A stretch of DNA of 64,000 bases. It comes from QHXW01 sp963768075 (GTDB lineage Bacteria; Acidobacteriota; Terriglobia; Bryobacterales; Bryobacteraceae). Of this stretch, positions 43,850 to 52,637 are shown one piece after another. The translations under genes and the position numbers were made by a program. The notes beneath the pieces are model-generated. The model worked only from the letters and a program-made list of their open reading frames with translations, searched no databases and was not told the origin of the DNA. The stretch is taken from positions 992,001 to 1,056,000 of the forward strand of contig CAVYHD010000033.1 in the NCBI GenBank assembly GCA_963768075.1. The letters are read 5' to 3'. The first letter of the stretch is position 1. Each line of letters begins with the position of its first letter.

Positions 43850-45052
43850 CTCCAAGTCTTCTGCACTTAGGAGTTTGCGGCTTTTTCCTTGATCCTCCAG
43901 GGCATCCTTCTGTTTTGCAGTGTGCCCAGTTTTGTACCCACCCTGTGCAGCCTGCGCCCTTTCCATGGCTGCTTTTCCGGATTCAAGGTTCGGGTGCACG
44001 TATCGCCGCGTGGTACCAAAATCACTATGCCCAGCGAAATAGGCTAAGGTGTACGGATCCATGTGTGATGCCCAGCGCGTCAGGCAGGTGTGCCGGAACG
44101 TATAGGGTGGCAAGTGTTCGAGACCGGCAAGGGCACAAGCTTTCGCGTGCCGCCTCTTCAATGAGGATTGTCCGATATGCCCACTCTTCGTTGACGCGGG
44201 GAAAACCCACTCAGTATTCGCGACAGGCTTTCGCATTTCAATGAGGACTGCTGCTCTGTTGGGCAACGGTATTGAGCGCCGCGCGCTCGCCGCCTTCCCA
44301 AACGGGATGTGAAGCGCGCCGTCACGAACTTCCTCCCATCTAAGTCGATAGCACTCTTCGGGACGGAGTCCACAGTCAAGCAGGACGGTAGCGACATCCC
44401 GAAGCAGGAACGGATCTTCGGGCTTGATTGGCTGTCTGCCCCGTTGGGTTGCCCGGATTCCCTCGAGTGCCAAAGTGTAGCGCTCCAGTATGCTGTCGCC
44501 GATGGCTTGTGCCGCCCTTAGATAGGCCGCTTCTTCGGAACCGCTCAACACCCGCTCCCTCCGCCGTTCGCCAGGCAACAAAGAAATGCGCGGTGCCGGT
44601 TTCTCTACCTTGCCCCATTCGACCGCAAGGCGTAGCATTCGGCGAAGGACCTGTAGCGCACGGTTGATGCTGGAAATTTGATACTCGGCATGTCGCCGCT
44701 TCGTCACAAAATCGGAAATCATCTCAGTAGTTACAGCATCAATCGCTACCTCCCCAAGGCGGGCATGGCCAGTCAGGTGGTTAACTTGAATCTCGTAGTA
44801 GGCCAAGGTAGCGGGCTTTGCGGCGAAGCGGTTCCGTACATACGGCAGAAAATCGTTCTTGGCGAACTGTGCGAGCGTAGGGCTAGGCTTCTTTTCCCGA
44901 ATTCCTACCTCGCCCTTGGCCAGGGCCGTCTTATGTGCGGCTTCGATCTGTTCGGCTGTCCGCTTGTTCGTCTGCTTGGTGCTCTCCCGGACCGGTTCGC
45001 CTTTCCAGGTGAACTTGTACCACCAGACGCGGCCACGCTTGTAGACTGCCAT
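43784..45052 (-). CDS. Tyrosine-type site-specific integrase of the island
   Basis: 422 residues. N-terminal AP2-like/SAM-like arm and core-binding region (VYKRGRVWWYKFTWKGEPVR, TLAQFAKNDFLPYVRNRFAA). Catalytic residues: R in LDCGLRPEECYRLRW, H-x-x-R in PYTFRHTCLTRW, H in FAGHSDFGTTRR and Y in RRYVHPN. The last ~21 codons (WYARVDSNHRPFAPEANALSS) are encoded by the antisense of the tRNA-Arg 3' end, so the stop at 43784 lies inside the tRNA gene. The gene ends would differ after excision; see findings. Intact. Confidence 0.93.
   Translation of the reverse strand: MAVYKRGRVWWYKFTWKGEPVRESTKQTNKRTAEQIEAAHKTALAKGEVGIREKKPSPTLAQFAKNDFLPYVRNRFAAKPATLAYYEIQVNHLTGHARLGEVAIDAVTTEMISDFVTKRRHAEYQISSINRALQVLRRMLRLAVEWGKVEKPAPRISLLPGERRRERVLSGSEEAAYLRAAQAIGDSILERYTLALEGIRATQRGRQPIKPEDPFLLRDVATVLLDCGLRPEECYRLRWEEVRDGALHIPFGKAASARRSIPLPNRAAVLIEMRKPVANTEWVFPASTKSGHIGQSSLKRRHAKACALAGLEHLPPYTFRHTCLTRWASHMDPYTLAYFAGHSDFGTTRRYVHPNLESGKAAMERAQAAQGGYKTGHTAKQKDALEDQGKSRKLLSAEDLEWYARVDSNHRPFAPEANALSS
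43800..43849. other. att site (tRNA side, attL)
   Basis: 50 bp shared perfectly with 59864-59913, covering the tRNA-Arg anticodon stem-loop through CCA. The tRNA is intact at this side. Confidence 0.9.
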
Positions 45053-45115
45053 TGCTACGCTCTCATCTTTTCAGCGTGCTCAAGAATTCGCGCACCTTCT
45101 ACCCGTCGCATGACA

Positions 45116-45478
45116 TTAGTGGTGCGGTCCGTCCGAGGAAGTCAACTCCGTCTTTGTAGATTCGTTGCGCGGACAACCGCCACTTTCGCCACCTCCGCCG
45201 TTCTTCGTTTCCATCGCACAACTGTTCAATTGTTTAGCTAGGGTCGGCGCGGGAGGCGGTTGCAAAGGCGGTGCATCCACCACGCCGCATAACGGACCGC
45301 CACCTGCCTTTTCGGCCGCAACCGATTGGCCCAAAGAGGAAAGTGGATCAACTATGGCGGAGGTGTTGTTAGTGGCGGTCGAACGCGTTACCCTTCTGGT
45401 AATGCATAGGGTCCGTTGCCCTTTCGTGCCTTTCTGATGAAAGGTGATGTTGACCCCCGATTCTCGTAAAAAAGTCAC
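45116..45478 (-). pseudogene. C-terminal fragment of a primase-like protein
   Basis: 120 residues from a GTG that overlaps the previous stop (GTGA). The start FLRESGVNITFHQKGTKGQR resembles the C-terminal end of phage/satellite primase-helicases, where a short beta-hairpin ends the protein; the rest is low-complexity. Together with the N-terminal DUF3854-like piece at 45475-46197 it forms a gene that has lost its middle. Family assignment is by resemblance only. Confidence 0.5.
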
Positions 45479-46197
45479 GAACCGCGGTGGGTCAATTCAC
45501 CAGTCGACGCACGACGAGCGGCTGCGACCTGCGGGTTGGTGTGAACGTTCGAATCGTAGGGTATGTAAACGCGTCGACCTGTCCAAGTGAGGCGTGCCAG
45601 GTCCGGTATCCAGCCTTTTTCATCACGGCGTGAGCCATCAGGGCCGACCGATTTTCCGATCCTTCCGGTAAAAGACCAGACGCCTCCCAGACCAACGGGA
45701 AAGAATCGGGGAACCTCGGTGCCTTCTGTGCGCCCGTGCCATGAAAGACGATGCAGTGCAATCGTTTTCTTGGCACCTTCGGTGATCGCAACGGGCACCC
45801 GCAGGTCATGCAACAGATCAACATGCGTACCGGGAACGACGTAGAGTAGGTTGCCTCGTCCAGGCGGACCGAGGTACTTGTTTGTTTCCTTCGGACGACC
45901 GCCGGCATCGTACTGGATCTCCGGTTGGTCACGACGTAGCCAGTATTCACGAATATGATTCTCACCGGGCCAAATGTAAGGAAATATAATCCCGGCGTAT
46001 GAGCCGTTGTCGCATTGTCCGATGATTGAAGCGCCGTCGGGGCTAGTCACGCGTCGGAGCATCGCCTGGTCGGCCAGGTCCGGCTCGATCCAGGAGCGTT
46101 GCAGTCTCACGTAATCCGCTTCGCTCAGCGGTCCGCCCCACGACGGGTATACGCTGGCGGCACTCGGCTTGGGGCCGCTCACTCCGCCCCCCCCCAC
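45475..46197 (-). pseudogene. N-terminal DUF3854/toprim-like fragment of a primase-type protein
   Basis: 240 residues. IIFPYIWPGENHIREYWLRR, KETNKYLGPPGRGNLLYVVP and LRVPVAITEGAKKTIALHRL match the DUF3854 domain of phage-type primases; RVYIPYDSNVHTNPQVAAAR is the toprim-like D-x-D/N region. It ends shortly after at a stop, without the helicase-like part. Its GTG start is within a G9 tract that joins it to the upstream excisionase-like frame. Possibly still made, but unlikely to work alone. Confidence 0.6.
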
Positions 46198-46199
46198 TT

Positions 46200-46380
46200 G
46201 ACTGATTACCGGCTGTGGTGCGCCGCAGGTTGCGTTCGATGTAGGCCTTGACGTCTTCGGGGCGATAGCGTACCAACGCTCCCAATCGCGGTGCCCTGAT
46301 CATCGGATACTTTCAAGAAACACACAGAACCACTTGCCAGCCGCACGTGCGCGTTAAGGTATCTTCATTTCCGCGCTCAT
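46200..46380 (-). pseudogene. Broken AlpA-like excisionase / helix-turn-helix gene
   Basis: Two frames form one ~60-residue HTH: MSAEMKIP, then RARAAGKWFCVFLESIR in frame after a TAA, then MIRAPRLGALVRYRPEDVKA YIERNLRR in the next frame. The last piece is the AlpA wing (x-x-R-x-x-RYRPEDVxAYI). A stop codon near 46355 and a 1-nt loss near 46303 break it. It sits directly upstream of the primase remnant, the usual place for an island excisionase. Confidence 0.55.
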
Positions 46381-46461
46381 CGTTGACCTATATTTACAGT
46401 CCGGAAAGGACCCCAGTCGGCGCGGAACGCATCTACCAAAGCGTAAGACGGAGGTGGAGAG

Positions 46462-46725
46462 ATGGCCGCCCACGCTGAACTGGATGGAATGAAAACCGCG
46501 CCGCACAAAGGAATGAGCCTGCCAAGAGTGCCGGAGCCCGCTAATGCGTGTGATGTCATGCGTGAGCAACTAGAATACTTGATCGGCCATGCAACCGAAG
46601 CAGGCGCTTGCGCCTGCTCCGATTGCCAAAGATACTTCCGCGTGCGATCGGTATTGCTCGAAATATTCAGCGAGCCAGAACTACAGCCAGTACAGCGGCT
46701 CATCGCAGTGCCCATGGCAGCCTGA
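46462..46725 (+). CDS. Small protein with a CxCxxC motif, unknown function
   Basis: 87 residues. RBS GGAGG (46449-46453) 8 nt before the ATG supports translation. ACACSDCQRYFRVRSVLLEI holds C-x-C-x2-C, which could bind a metal; the flanking RSVLLEIF reads like a helix. No family recognised. Confidence 0.5.
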   Translation: MAAHAELDGMKTAPHKGMSLPRVPEPANACDVMREQLEYLIGHATEAGACACSDCQRYFRVRSVLLEIFSEPELQPVQRLIAVPMAA

Positions 46726-47107
46726 AGACGAACAGATCGGACTTGAAGGTCCGCTACGGGTCGTCATCACTGAAGACAGAGCGCAACCACCTTACACCGG
46801 ACGACGATGCGGCAGAAATACCTAGCGATAATGAAAAAGATTCTATCGGAAGTGCTCCGGCGGAAGGATGGCGTGGAGCGACGGAAAGGTCGGGCCGGAG
46901 CGCTTCGGATAGAATTCATTGAACGGAGCCGGGACGAGTCTCTGGGTATTGAATGGGTTTTTGCGGCTGATGGCTCGGAATGGAGCGCGTGAAACCACGC
47001 GACGGAAGGTGAGTGACGGCCTTCCAGAGTGGAAAACGCTGGTGCCGATGGATCGGGGACGGGTTTTCGGCAACGACGGGAACGACCGTAGACAGAGCTC
47101 CGCCGAG
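46726..47107. other. Gap with no convincing gene
   Basis: 382 bp between the small protein and the IS91-type terminus. The only candidate is 46807-46992 (+), 61 residues with two starts and no RBS; its basic, charged sequence (VLRRKDGVERRKGRAGALRI) is not enough to call it. Confidence 0.4.
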
Positions 47108-47154
47108 GTTCCGATCGGAACCGGCTGAGGCGAGGACGGGGTACGTTGCGCCGA

Positions 47155-47850
47155 TCATGAGGTGTCCTGAACTACCATCGATTCGACGCTGATGAGTTCG
47201 ATGACAACCAACCGTCCAAGCTTACAGATGGGGCAGCAATGAGGGTCTTCGACGGTGGTGGTGCTGGGTTCGGAATCGATGGGGAGGGTCGCTGCGGATG
47301 CGGCGAGCAGGGCGCGGCATTGGATCAGTTTTTGTTTGCGGACGCGATTGGCGAGGAAGCCGAAGTGGCGGATGCGAACCATTCCGGCAGGCAGCACGTG
47401 GAGCAGGAAACGGCGGATGAACTCGACCGCATCCAGGGTCATGACCTTGGCGCGGGAATGGTCCGCGTAGTCTTTCCAGTCAAAGCTGACATGGCCGTTC
47501 TCCAGGGCGCGAAGCCGGTGATTGGAGATGGCAACGCGATGAGTGTAGCGAGCGAGATACTTGAGCACGCGTCGTGGTCCACCGAAGGGAGGCTTGACGT
47601 GAACGACCCATTCGAGCTTCGCGGCTGTCTCACACATGGACTGGAACGCGGCCGGATTGGCCAGGTCGCGCAGCTCGCCGGAGAGGTGAAGCCTACCTTT
47701 ACGAAATGCCCTTCCCAGAGATAGCAGAAATAGTTTGCGGAACTGACGGCTGAGGACCTTATAAGGAAGGAAGAAGGAATCCTTCCGGCAAGCGATCCAG
47801 CGGCAGCCGTCGGGGGATAGGCCGCCGCCAGGAACGACGCAATGCAAGTG
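47155..47850 (-). pseudogene. IS91-family transposase, C-terminal part
   Basis: Starts at the second half of the HUH motif: LHCVVPGGGLSPDGCRWIAC, then LARYTHRVAISNHRLRALEN, and ends with a CPIC zinc-binding end. The catalytic tyrosine(s) are expected near YTHRVAISN. The N-terminal half lies at 50461-50949, displaced by the serine-recombinase unit. Together they restore a typical IS91 transposase without missing residues. Confidence 0.85.
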
Positions 47851-50468
47851 GGGATGAAGCCACCCGCGCCCACAGTACCCTGAGCGCAGAAACCACGCAC
47901 GTCCAGGTCTTCTATCAGTTCCACCCGCTCCATGGTTCCACCCTTCGGGTTGTCCGCAGACCTAAGCAGGGAGACGGCGCGGTCTCGGTCAGCGATCTAG
48001 CGGGGAGGCGTCTGAAGATTCCGTTGTGGATGCTGTTGCCGGGTTCGGCCGAGATGAAGATCGCACAGCAACCGCTTCTGAGTAAGGAAGCTCTTCTGTC
48101 TCTCACGTCGTTGCTAGTCACACTGCCAGACATCCAAGACAGGGTTCACGATACCCTTCTGCAAACAGTTGTTGACGGATGTAGGGGAGGTGATCGTGCT
48201 GCAACTACAACTTCTGGACATGGGGATTCGAAAGGAAGACGTCGTCGTGCCGATCGACATAACGGTACGAACCGAACTGATCGATCTCATGGCCCGCATT
48301 CTGATGGCGGTCTTTCAAGCGGAAGAAGGGAAAGTTCATGACGGAGCTTCAATACAGTCCCAAGATCAAGCCGGAGCACTTGGCTCGCAAAGCCATCGTC
48401 TACTTACGGCAGTCCAGCGAGAAACAGGTACGACTGAATAAGGAAAGCCAGCTGCTTCAATATGACGTGGCCAAGCGCATGCGTGCCCTGGGCTGGCAAG
48501 AGGTGGAGATCATCGACTGTGATCTGGGATCCAGCGCGGGCATGGCTTCGGCTCGTCGCGAAGGATTCGAGCGCGTCCTCAGCTCGGTGGCCTTAGGCGA
48601 GGTGGGAATCGTCGCCAGTCGGGAGGTCTCACGGCTGTCGCGTACCGACAAAGACTGGTGCCGGCTGCTGGAGGTGTGTCAGATTTTTGGAACCCTGATC
48701 GCTGATGAGCAACAGGTCTATGATCTGAATTATCTCGATGACCAGTTGGTCCTGGGCATCAAGGGAACGCTCAGCGTCGTCGAACTGAAGGTCCTTCGGC
48801 AACGATTGCAGGCAGGACAAGAGTCCAAAGCACGCCGTGGTGAACTGTTCAAAAGGCTTCCAGTCGGCTACGCCCGGGATGCCGCGGGTAAGGTGAATTT
48901 TCATCCCGATCGACGGATCTACGAAGCCATTCAACTGGTATTCGTAAAGTTTCGGGAACGGTGGAGCGTGCGCCAGACTTTTCAGTGGTTTCGTGATCAT
49001 GATGTAGAGCTACCCGCCAACCCGATCCAGGGGACGCGCCTGGTCTGGAAGATTCCCTCGCAGAGCTTGGTGCGCGACATTCTGCGCAATCCCTTCTATG
49101 CCGGCGCCTATGTTTGGGGACGTCGGCCGGTCACGACTTTGCTGGTCGAGGGTAGGCTGGAAAAGCGTCAGGGTGCGATGCGCCGAGCCGAAGAATGCCG
49201 GGTCTTTATCCGCGATCATCACGTGGGCTATATTGACTGGGCCATCTACGAAGAGAACCAACGAATGACGCGGCGGAACTCAGTGAACTGGCAGAGTGAC
49301 GAGACCATGGCGGCGATCCGTGCCGGGCAGGGCCTTCTGGTGGGGCTTCTCCGCTGCGGACATTGTGGGCGTAAGCTTCACGTGCGCTACTGGGGCGGCA
49401 CGGGCACCAACGCGCGTTACCTGTGCAAGGGAGACTATGACGACGGCGGGCAGTACTGCATTGGCTTTGGCGGTGCATTGGTGGACCGTAAGCTCAGTGA
49501 CGAGCTTTTAAAGGTGATCTCGCGTTTTGGGGTGGAAGCCAGTCTGCGGGCCATGGAGGAACTGAGCGCAGGGGACGCCGCACAGCGTGCCGCCCTATCC
49601 AGCAAACTCGAACAACTGGAGTACGAGGCGAAGAAGACGTTTGAACAATACGACGCCGTGGACGCCAGGAATCGTTTGGCAGCTGCTGAGTTGGAGCGCC
49701 GCTGGAACGAAAGGCTGGAGGAAATCCAGACAGTCAAAGAACGACTTTCCAGCCTGTATGAGAAGCGCTACTCGTTGTCCGTGGAGGAGGAAGCGCGAAT
49801 CCGGTCGATGGGTGAGAACTTTGCTGCAATCTGGCACAGCGATCGCTGCCCTCCCACACTGAAGAAGATGATCCTGCGCACGGCTATAGAGGAAATCATC
49901 GTGCGTACAGATGCCAACAAGGAGGCTCTGCAGTTCACGATTCACTGGAAGGGCGGTGCGCACACACAACTCGACATGGAGCGGCCGCGCTCAGCAACCG
50001 CGACGGCAACGCCCATGGAGGCTGTAGAGATCATTCGGCGCATGGCGGTTCGCTATGGTGACGACCAGATTGCATCCGTGTTGAACCGACTCGGATACTG
50101 TACCGGAAAGGGAAAACGGTGGAATCAAAATCGTGTGGGCACAGCCCGGCACAACTATTCGATTCCGGGTCAAAAGAGAGCGCTGCCCGATCCTGAGAGA
50201 GTCAGCTTGAGCGAAGCGGCTCGAGTGTGTGGTGTGAGTCACCGAACGATCGAACGGCTGGTGGAGGCAGGTCTGTTGAAGCGCGAACAAGTAACTCCGC
50301 GTGCTCCTTGGGAGATTCGCCGCGCTGATCTGGATGCCGAGCCGATTCGACGTATCATCGGGCGGCTCGTTCGGACCGGCAAGCTGATTCTAGAGGGGGG
50401 CTGTCCGGACGACCAGCCTCCTTTGTTCGTTGAAAACGAAGGAGACGGTAATGCCAGGCATCATGAGT
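47851..50468 (+). mobile_element. Serine-recombinase transposon-like unit inside the IS91 transposase
   Basis: Bounded by AGTG (47847-47850 and 50465-50468), within a wider AGTGxGG match at both ends. Removing 47851-50468 joins the two IS91 transposase halves in frame (N-P-H + L-H-C-V-V-P-G). It contains ~345 bp without a gene at its left, a small ORF (48196) and a large serine recombinase whose stop codon TGA falls exactly at the right junction. The insertion lies in the codons of the HUH motif. The 4-bp repeat may be the crossover core of the recombinase. Confidence 0.75.
48196..48441 (+). CDS. Small accessory protein upstream of the serine recombinase
   Basis: 81 residues from GTG 48196 with RBS GGGGAGG (48184-48190). 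MLQLQLLDMGIRKEDVVVPI DITVRTELIDLMARILMAVF is acidic/hydrophobic and helical, and its 3' end overlaps the recombinase start by ~104 nt. Short ORFs of this kind often precede large serine recombinases in such units; a role in recombinase expression or as a directionality factor is only a guess. Confidence 0.5.
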   Translation: MLQLQLLDMGIRKEDVVVPIDITVRTELIDLMARILMAVFQAEEGKVHDGASIQSQDQAGALGSQSHRLLTAVQRETGTTE

Positions 50469-50470
50469 GA
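48338..50470 (+). CDS. Large serine recombinase (resolvase/invertase family)
   Basis: 710 residues. AIVYLRQSSEKQV contains the catalytic serine S26 (Y-x-R-x-S), then the resolvase domain to ~160, the Recombinase domain (~170-275, RNPFYAGAYVWGRRPV), a zinc ribbon LLRCGHCGRKLHVRYW with CKGDYDDGGQYC (~330-365), and a long coiled coil (~410-490). Unusually for large serine integrases, it ends with an HTH-17-like DNA-binding segment (VSLSEAARVCGVSHRTIERL VEAGLL). Its last codons reach the IS91 junction. Confidence 0.9.
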   Translation: MTELQYSPKIKPEHLARKAIVYLRQSSEKQVRLNKESQLLQYDVAKRMRALGWQEVEIIDCDLGSSAGMASARREGFERVLSSVALGEVGIVASREVSRLSRTDKDWCRLLEVCQIFGTLIADEQQVYDLNYLDDQLVLGIKGTLSVVELKVLRQRLQAGQESKARRGELFKRLPVGYARDAAGKVNFHPDRRIYEAIQLVFVKFRERWSVRQTFQWFRDHDVELPANPIQGTRLVWKIPSQSLVRDILRNPFYAGAYVWGRRPVTTLLVEGRLEKRQGAMRRAEECRVFIRDHHVGYIDWAIYEENQRMTRRNSVNWQSDETMAAIRAGQGLLVGLLRCGHCGRKLHVRYWGGTGTNARYLCKGDYDDGGQYCIGFGGALVDRKLSDELLKVISRFGVEASLRAMEELSAGDAAQRAALSSKLEQLEYEAKKTFEQYDAVDARNRLAAAELERRWNERLEEIQTVKERLSSLYEKRYSLSVEEEARIRSMGENFAAIWHSDRCPPTLKKMILRTAIEEIIVRTDANKEALQFTIHWKGGAHTQLDMERPRSATATATPMEAVEIIRRMAVRYGDDQIASVLNRLGYCTGKGKRWNQNRVGTARHNYSIPGQKRALPDPERVSLSEAARVCGVSHRTIERLVEAGLLKREQVTPRAPWEIRRADLDAEPIRRIIGRLVRTGKLILEGGCPDDQPPLFVENEGDGNARHHE

Positions 50471-50949
50471 GGGTTCAGATGCAGGTTCTGACCCCAGGTG
50501 TGCAGCACGGCGAGGAAGCCGATGGAAGCACCGAGGTGCCTGGGATCGGCGGCGATAGTGAGCAGAGTTCCCGAAGCAGCCTGAAACAGGATGGTATAGA
50601 TCTGTCTCGAGTTCTGCAGTGCCAGGCGACCGATCTGCTGTGGAAGCGTGAACGTGACGTGGAAGTAAGGAACGGGCAACAGGTCCGCCTCCCGTTCAGC
50701 GAGCCACTTGGCGCGGGCCGTGGCCTGGCACTTGGGGCAACTGCGATTGCGACACGAGTTGAATACCTTGACGCGATGTCCGCACCGGTTGCACTCATAG
50801 AGATGACCACCCAGGACCGCAGTCCGGCAGTCGCGGATATCTCGAAGCGCTTTCCTCTGCTGGCGCGAGAGCACGGAGTTCCAGCGAGCCAGGAAATCGT
50901 GTTGATGAGTGCGGAAGACATCGGCCAGTTCCAGCCGATGCGGTTTCAT
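50461..50949 (-). pseudogene. IS91-family transposase, N-terminal part
   Basis: From ATG 50949, which overlaps the tyrosine-recombinase stop (ATGA). GGHLYECNRCGHRVKVFNSC RNRSCPKCQATARAKW is the IS91 transposase zinc-binding domain, and VTFTLPQQIGRLALQNSR with LHTWGQNLHLNPHS leads into the HUH motif, which stops at the insertion. Part of the split transposase gene; see the C-terminal part at 47155. Confidence 0.88.
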
Positions 50950-51833
50950 TCCTTCGGTGGAATAAGACGGAGCGATTCCAGCGATTCCAGTGGACTGGTA
51001 GTCCCGCGCACATTCACGTCGGCGACTTGCAAATAGCGCGCCGTCGTCGTGAGGTTGGCATGGCCGAGCAGGGCCTGAATCGTACAGAGATTGACGCCGG
51101 TTTCCAGCAAGTGAGTGGCGAAGGCGTGTCGAAACAAATGCGGATGAACGGACTTGGCGATGCCGGCTGAACGGGCGGCTTTCCGGCAAGCCCGGAAAAT
51201 CGTTTTCACTGAGATGTGCTGGCCCGGACGCGCGCCAGGAAATAACCAATCTTTGGGCTGCGTGGTTCGCCAGTAGCAGCGCAACAGTTCGCGCAACTTC
51301 GGCGGCAACAAAGCTTGCCGGTCTTTCCGCCCTTTGCCAAAACGAACCCACAGCACATTGCGGGCGCTGTCGATGTCGGCGACTTTAAGGCGGGTCACTT
51401 CACTGACTCGGAGCCCCGACCCATAGAGAATCGCCAGCATCGCGCGATGGCGTAGGTCGCCCGGCGCCTCCAGCAGACCTTTGACCTCATCGCGGCTCAA
51501 AATCACTGGCAGCTTCCTTTCGCGCCGCGGAAACGGAATGCGTTCGATGGCGACCTTCCGGCGCAGGGTGTGTGTATAGAAGAAGCGAAGTCCGCAGATC
51601 ATCATTACGTAGGTGGATGTCGACACCTTCTTTTCCTTGGTTAGAAACAACTGATATCGGCGAATGTGTTCGGCACCGAGTTGGTCGGGTGGTTTGCCGA
51701 AGTGCTTGGCGAACTCCCTGACGGCGTACAGGTACAGCCGGATCGTGGTCGGAGAATAATGGCGGATCTGGAGGTCCTCCAGCATCCGTTGTCGAAGTGG
51801 TGTCACAGCAAAAACTCCTTTCGCTGTGACCAC
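50946..51833 (-). CDS. Tyrosine recombinase associated with the IS91-family element
   Basis: 295 residues. N-terminal core-binding domain (LRQRMLEDLQIRHYSPTTIR), then catalytic residues: R in GSGLRVSEVTRL, H-x-x-R in HPHLFRHAFATHLLETG, H in LLGHANLTTTARY and Y. Length and position directly upstream of and overlapping (ATGA) the transposase gene match the accessory recombinase of some IS91-family elements. Intact. Confidence 0.88.
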   Translation of the reverse strand: MVTAKGVFAVTPLRQRMLEDLQIRHYSPTTIRLYLYAVREFAKHFGKPPDQLGAEHIRRYQLFLTKEKKVSTSTYVMMICGLRFFYTHTLRRKVAIERIPFPRRERKLPVILSRDEVKGLLEAPGDLRHRAMLAILYGSGLRVSEVTRLKVADIDSARNVLWVRFGKGRKDRQALLPPKLRELLRCYWRTTQPKDWLFPGARPGQHISVKTIFRACRKAARSAGIAKSVHPHLFRHAFATHLLETGVNLCTIQALLGHANLTTTARYLQVADVNVRGTTSPLESLESLRLIPPKE

Positions 51834-51983
51834 ATCACAAATCGACGCCTACGTGGGGACTCAACCCGGCGGAGCCCCCACTCGCCGGTTTACCTGCCGT
51901 AGGCTTTGTTCAATGTCGCATAACACCGTCGTAATGCTAGGCAGCGCCACCAAACGTTCCTTGACTACGCAACCCGTGGAGCT

Positions 51984-52550
51984 TCAACCCCAAGAAACGT
52001 CAAGTTTGGGAAGTGCATCGGGGCTGGTCAAGATGTATTCATGACGGTCAAGCTTCGTGCCGTCGAGGCACCGAGTCGCCGCTTGACGGGCGACGCGAAG
52101 CTTCTGGAATTCCAGTTTCTCCACAACGCGGCGGCTAGCGTCGTTGCCGTCGAAGTACCCGATGCTGATTGCCTTCGCGCCAAGGCGGCCGAACGCGTAA
52201 CGAATAGCGGCGTTTGCCGCCTCCGTCGCCATGCCCTGTCCGGCGTATTTCCGCGCCACCCAATAACCGGTCTCATACACTTCTGCCTCATCGGTGAGAT
52301 CCAATGCGGTTCGGACGACGAAATCCCCGTTGATCCTATGGAATCCGGCCAATGCGATACCTGCTTGACTCTGGAAGTTCATCGTCCGTCGAATAGAGTG
52401 TTCCAGCGCTTGCCGCGGCCGTTGGTTGTCGAACGCCCAAGCCATCCAAAGCTGCAAATCATTCCAGGCATCTTCCTTGGCGGTCTGGATAGCATCCAAA
52501 TCGTCAAGAATTGGCGGACGCAAGACTAGACGCGGCGTCACGATGGGCAT
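51984..52550 (-). CDS. GNAT acetyltransferase (RimJ-type)
   Basis: 188 residues from ATG 52550 (in-frame ATGs at 52562 and 52637 also possible; no RBS decides). MPIVTPRLVLRPPILDDLDA is the RimJ/RimL start, GYWVARKYAGQGMATEAANA the acetyl-CoA-binding motif, and YFDGNDASRRVVEKLEFQ the N-A/S-x-x-x-E-K motif. These acetylate protein N-termini or small amines. Island cargo. Confidence 0.85.
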   Translation of the reverse strand: MPIVTPRLVLRPPILDDLDAIQTAKEDAWNDLQLWMAWAFDNQRPRQALEHSIRRTMNFQSQAGIALAGFHRINGDFVVRTALDLTDEAEVYETGYWVARKYAGQGMATEAANAAIRYAFGRLGAKAISIGYFDGNDASRRVVEKLEFQKLRVARQAATRCLDGTKLDRHEYILTSPDALPKLDVSWG

Positions 52551-52637
52551 TAAGTGGCGCATAGAGCGGCTCAACTGCAATGGTAGCTGTCTGGGCGTCG
52601 GAATGGCCACCGCGCGGGCAACTGACGGAGTTCGCAA

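Larger units (their letters stand above)
47108..51900. mobile_element. IS91-family element carrying a tyrosine recombinase, interrupted by a serine-recombinase unit
   Basis: On the minus strand: tyrosine recombinase (51833-50946) followed, with ATGA overlap, by the transposase gene, whose N-terminal part (50949-50461) and C-terminal part (47847-47155) are separated by the 2.6-kb serine-recombinase unit. The left end carries a 16-bp perfect palindrome GGTTCCGATCGGAACC (47108-47123) and the right end two alternative hairpins (CCGGCG/CGCCGG at 51866-51888; GTGGGGACTC with GAGCCCCCAC). Such ends are expected for IS91 terIS/oriIS, which lack inverted repeats. Exact boundaries are approximate. Confidence 0.7.

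Noticed and set aside
46807..46992. 61-codon frame as a gene
   Set aside because: No RBS, no family, sits in a likely non-coding margin of the IS91-type element.
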